A stretch of 64,000 bases of DNA from Heliorestis convoluta. Lineage in GTDB: Bacteria > Bacillota > Desulfitobacteriia > Heliobacteriales > Heliobacteriaceae. The notes under the pieces were generated by a model. It was not told where the DNA came from. It searched no databases and was given only the letters and a program-made list of their open reading frames with translations. This document shows positions 61,824 through 64,000 of the stretch, in pieces; position 1 is the first letter of the stretch; each line of letters starts with the position of its first letter. The stretch spans positions 1,407,501 to 1,471,500 of the forward strand of contig NZ_CP045875.1 of NCBI RefSeq assembly GCF_009649955.1. The letters run 5' to 3'. The translations under genes were made by a program, and so were the position numbers.

Positions 61824-63278
61824 TTAGACGTATTTTTTCAATTTGACTTTCGTCCCTAAGTGTTTGCTTTGAACTTTTTCTTTGACTATATTAATGCCGT
61901 GCAACTTTATTTTTCTTAAAGATGTTAATGATTCTCTTGGGGTGTTAATAGCCTCAATTATTTTTTCAGCTATTGCTCTTGCTAGCAACGGTGGAACAGC
62001 ATTTCCAACTTGGGTGTACTGAGGTACTTCGAATTTTCTTCTTTGTCCACCAGTAGTTCTTTTGCCTAAAAAAACAAAACTGTCATCAAACGATTGTAAT
62101 CGAGCCATTTCACGCACTGTAAGTATTCTGTCCTCAAATGGTGAGAGAAAATCATCGGGTAATGTTACCATTGTGGGAGCTAGGCTTGTACTAGATAATC
62201 TAATACGACTATTTTTTTTTGTTAATAAAGCCTCTAAGAGTTCTTCGGATAAATTCTTGCCTCTAAACACGTCTATGATTTCTCTAACAGTGTAGTTCTT
62301 ATGTAACCTTCTAGCACATTCTTGTAAAAGATAGGGATATCTTTCTAAATCAAGACCTTCTTCAAGGATTCTTTTTATTAGCATTGATGAACTTTCACCC
62401 TGCCGATACAATGAGAACCTTTGAATAATTAGTGAGTTGTGCTTAGATATTTCATGATTATGAATATTATTAAAGTTTGAAATAGAGATACCATTAAAAT
62501 TAGGTGTTCTACCTATTTTTGACTGTATTTGATAGCTAGTATCTTCTGGATTAAACTGAATGCGTAAGTCTGGATTTATGATGAGATCACCAAATGCATC
62601 AAGTACGGAAATTTTTTGGCCTTCTTCGGCAGTTATTGCTCTAGGATACAGAGGAGTTACTTGATTATGTAAGTAAGCTATAAATATTACTCTTCTCCTT
62701 CTTTGTGGAACCCCGTAATCCGAAGCATCAAGGACTTTAGGTTTTAATGTGTGATAACCAATTTCTTCAAACTCTTCTAATAGTATTTCAGGTAGAAGTA
62801 CGTCGTCAGCGTATTTCTTCTTTTTTACGCCTTCAAAGCCATACAGTTTAGTATCTAAAAAACCTTCAACATTTTCCATAACGACATATTTAGGGCGTAT
62901 TTCATCTACAATTCTTAAATACTCTCTAAAAAGAAAGTTTCTAGGATCGTCTTTTTTTCGTTGACCTGCTCTACTGAAACCTTGACACGGAGGTCCTCCA
63001 AAAATGGCGTCTATAGGAGGTATCTTTTTACTTCTAAATATCTCAAGATTTTCAATACTTCTCCTTATGCCCTCGCCAGTAAGCTCCTTTATATCTGCAA
63101 GTTCAAAATGAGTGTTCTTACCCTGAATATATCCAAGCTGTAGGTGTCGACTAGTATATGTTGCTTGGACAGATTCATTGATATCGCTTGAATATATAAT
63201 ATGAAATCCTGCTTGGAGTATACCTTCACTCATTCCTCCAGCACCACAGAATAAATCAATAGCTAATGGTTTATTCAT
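61824..63278 (-). CDS. DNA (cytosine-5-)-methyltransferase
   Basis: About 484 residues with the ordered C5-methyltransferase motifs: I LAIDLFCGAGGMSEGIL, IV FGGPPCQGFSRAG (catalytic cysteine), VI VVMENVEGFL, VIII QRRRRVIFIA, and X YTQVGNAVPPLLARAIAEKI. The long piece between VIII and IX (about residues 210-400) is the target-recognition region. It is divergent from the truncated gene at 63465, the usual setting of a type II restriction-modification system. GAGGTG lies about six bases before the ATG at 63278. Confidence 0.93.
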   Translation of the reverse strand: MNKPLAIDLFCGAGGMSEGILQAGFHIIYSSDINESVQATYTSRHLQLGYIQGKNTHFELADIKELTGEGIRRSIENLEIFRSKKIPPIDAIFGGPPCQGFSRAGQRKKDDPRNFLFREYLRIVDEIRPKYVVMENVEGFLDTKLYGFEGVKKKKYADDVLLPEILLEEFEEIGYHTLKPKVLDASDYGVPQRRRRVIFIAYLHNQVTPLYPRAITAEEGQKISVLDAFGDLIINPDLRIQFNPEDTSYQIQSKIGRTPNFNGISISNFNNIHNHEISKHNSLIIQRFSLYRQGESSSMLIKRILEEGLDLERYPYLLQECARRLHKNYTVREIIDVFRGKNLSEELLEALLTKKNSRIRLSSTSLAPTMVTLPDDFLSPFEDRILTVREMARLQSFDDSFVFLGKRTTGGQRRKFEVPQYTQVGNAVPPLLARAIAEKIIEAINTPRESLTSLRKIKLHGINIVKEKVQSKHLGTKVKLKKYV

Positions 63279-63464
63279 TTCTATCACCTCGTTCAAATAA
63301 AAACTTGTTATTCTTAATTACAACTTGTATAATTTAAAAAATGAATTTTTACATTTTATTATCCTATATTTTGATGAAAAAGTCCAGGGGTAAAATAGAA
63401 AATCGACATTCTTTTATCATAACAATTTTGTTGGAAGAAAAGCAAGTTTGAGGAGTGAATAAAA

Positions 63465-64000
63465 TTGTCGCAGACAATAATAGAACATCTCAGAAAAGAA
63501 GCAATAAATCATCTCTTTAGTCTTGATACAGTCCAAAATTGCTGGTCAATTTGGAAAGCCCAAATACAACAACAATTACCAGATCTAAATGCAATTAATG
63601 TACTGGACTTAGGGGATCATTTAAGTAATGTTTTTAGAAGTACAGGTGGAAATGGGCGAGGTCAAGGGGAAGTTTCAGGCGGAGGTACCGCATGGGAAGC
63701 GTTGATTTGTTGGTATATGAATCTTTGTTTATTAGAAAGTAGGACAGTGGTTGTAAAATTTAAAAAACGCTTAATACCAACCCCTATAAGGGAAGCACTG
63801 ATAGTCAGTTATGGAGCATCTCCGACATCGACTGAATCGGATTTAGTTGCTATTACATTTCCAGAAAAAGAAATTTACGCCGGAAATAAGTTAGATATAG
63901 TAGCTCGCGACCATGCCGGACAAATTATCCCAACAACTGTTGGAAGAAATAGGTTTAATTACGAAAAAATAATAGACTCTTTAGCTGACATAGATTTTAG
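63465..64000 (+). CDS. Probable type II restriction endonuclease, N-terminal part (cut by window edge)
   Basis: A TTG at 63465 follows GAGGAG. The frame stays open for 178 codons to the window edge: MSQTIIEHLRKEAINHLFSL, SGGGTAWEALICWYMNLCLL, RTVVVKFKKRLIP, and later NKLDIVARDH. I do not recognise the family. The divergent C5 methyltransferase suggests it is the cognate restriction enzyme. The gene is AT-rich like the rest of the island. Confidence 0.6.
   Translation, partial: MSQTIIEHLRKEAINHLFSLDTVQNCWSIWKAQIQQQLPDLNAINVLDLGDHLSNVFRSTGGNGRGQGEVSGGGTAWEALICWYMNLCLLESRTVVVKFKKRLIPTPIREALIVSYGASPTSTESDLVAITFPEKEIYAGNKLDIVARDHAGQIIPTTVGRNRFNYEKIIDSLADIDF

Overview
The window looks like a mid-GC, Gram-positive-type chromosome of the Bacillota, probably an anaerobic clostridial lineage. 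The evidence is strong AGGAGG ribosome sites with many TTG and GTG starts, CCA-encoded tRNAs, AddAB in place of RecBCD, a lone nifV, a bifunctional AdhE, corrinoid methyl-transfer genes and several HD-GYP proteins. A heliobacterium-like diazotroph would fit, but this is inference. No photosystem gene is identified.

Layout. 1-3,000: a sensor protein cut by the window edge, a MNT/HEPN pair with a truncated HEPN gene, and rlmD. 3,100-7,100: two unrecognised genes, an amidohydrolase-like membrane protein without its metal ligands, and a CPBP protease. 7,200-11,900: an alpha-glucan cluster (DUF4912 protein, GH57 branching enzyme, GT4 synthase, stand-alone CBM25). 12,100-25,500: nifV, bcp, a TIM-barrel isomerase, addBA, ppk2, an HD-GYP gene and small genes. 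25,600-31,800: assimilatory sulfate reduction on the minus strand (yezD, cysH, sat, a PiT-type sulfate permease, cysC, sulfite reductase). 32,000-40,500: ppiB, a Sel1 protein, a PAS histidine kinase, then a corrinoid protein, an MtaA-like methyltransferase and a hybrid kinase in one overlapping unit, then a second HD-GYP gene.

40,680-54,330 is framed by rRNA remnants and two inverted, near-identical tRNA clusters (22 genes on minus, 25 on plus). No complete 16S, 23S or 5S gene is present. There is a 16S 5' stub, two 23S 3' ends joined head to head, and a 16S start fused to a 23S end. Either the rRNA operons were collapsed in assembly or the locus is truly rearranged. Between the clusters lie adhE, ahpC-ahpF, a DUF1294 gene and a two-subunit CoA-transferase.

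54,400-64,000 is an accessory island beside tRNA-Trp: two tyrosine recombinases, a gene of unknown function, an OLD-family ATPase/nuclease, an HExxH protein, an HNH nuclease, a decayed second copy of part of the HExxH gene, a C5 cytosine methyltransferase and a divergent gene that is probably its restriction enzyme, cut by the window edge.

The most unusual signal is a family of hairpin repeats of about 115 bp at 9.7-10.1 kb and 28.0-28.3 kb. Their stems change in concert between copies. They come in pairs inside a compound element of about 400 bp, and a hairpin-free version of that element lies at 31.9 kb.
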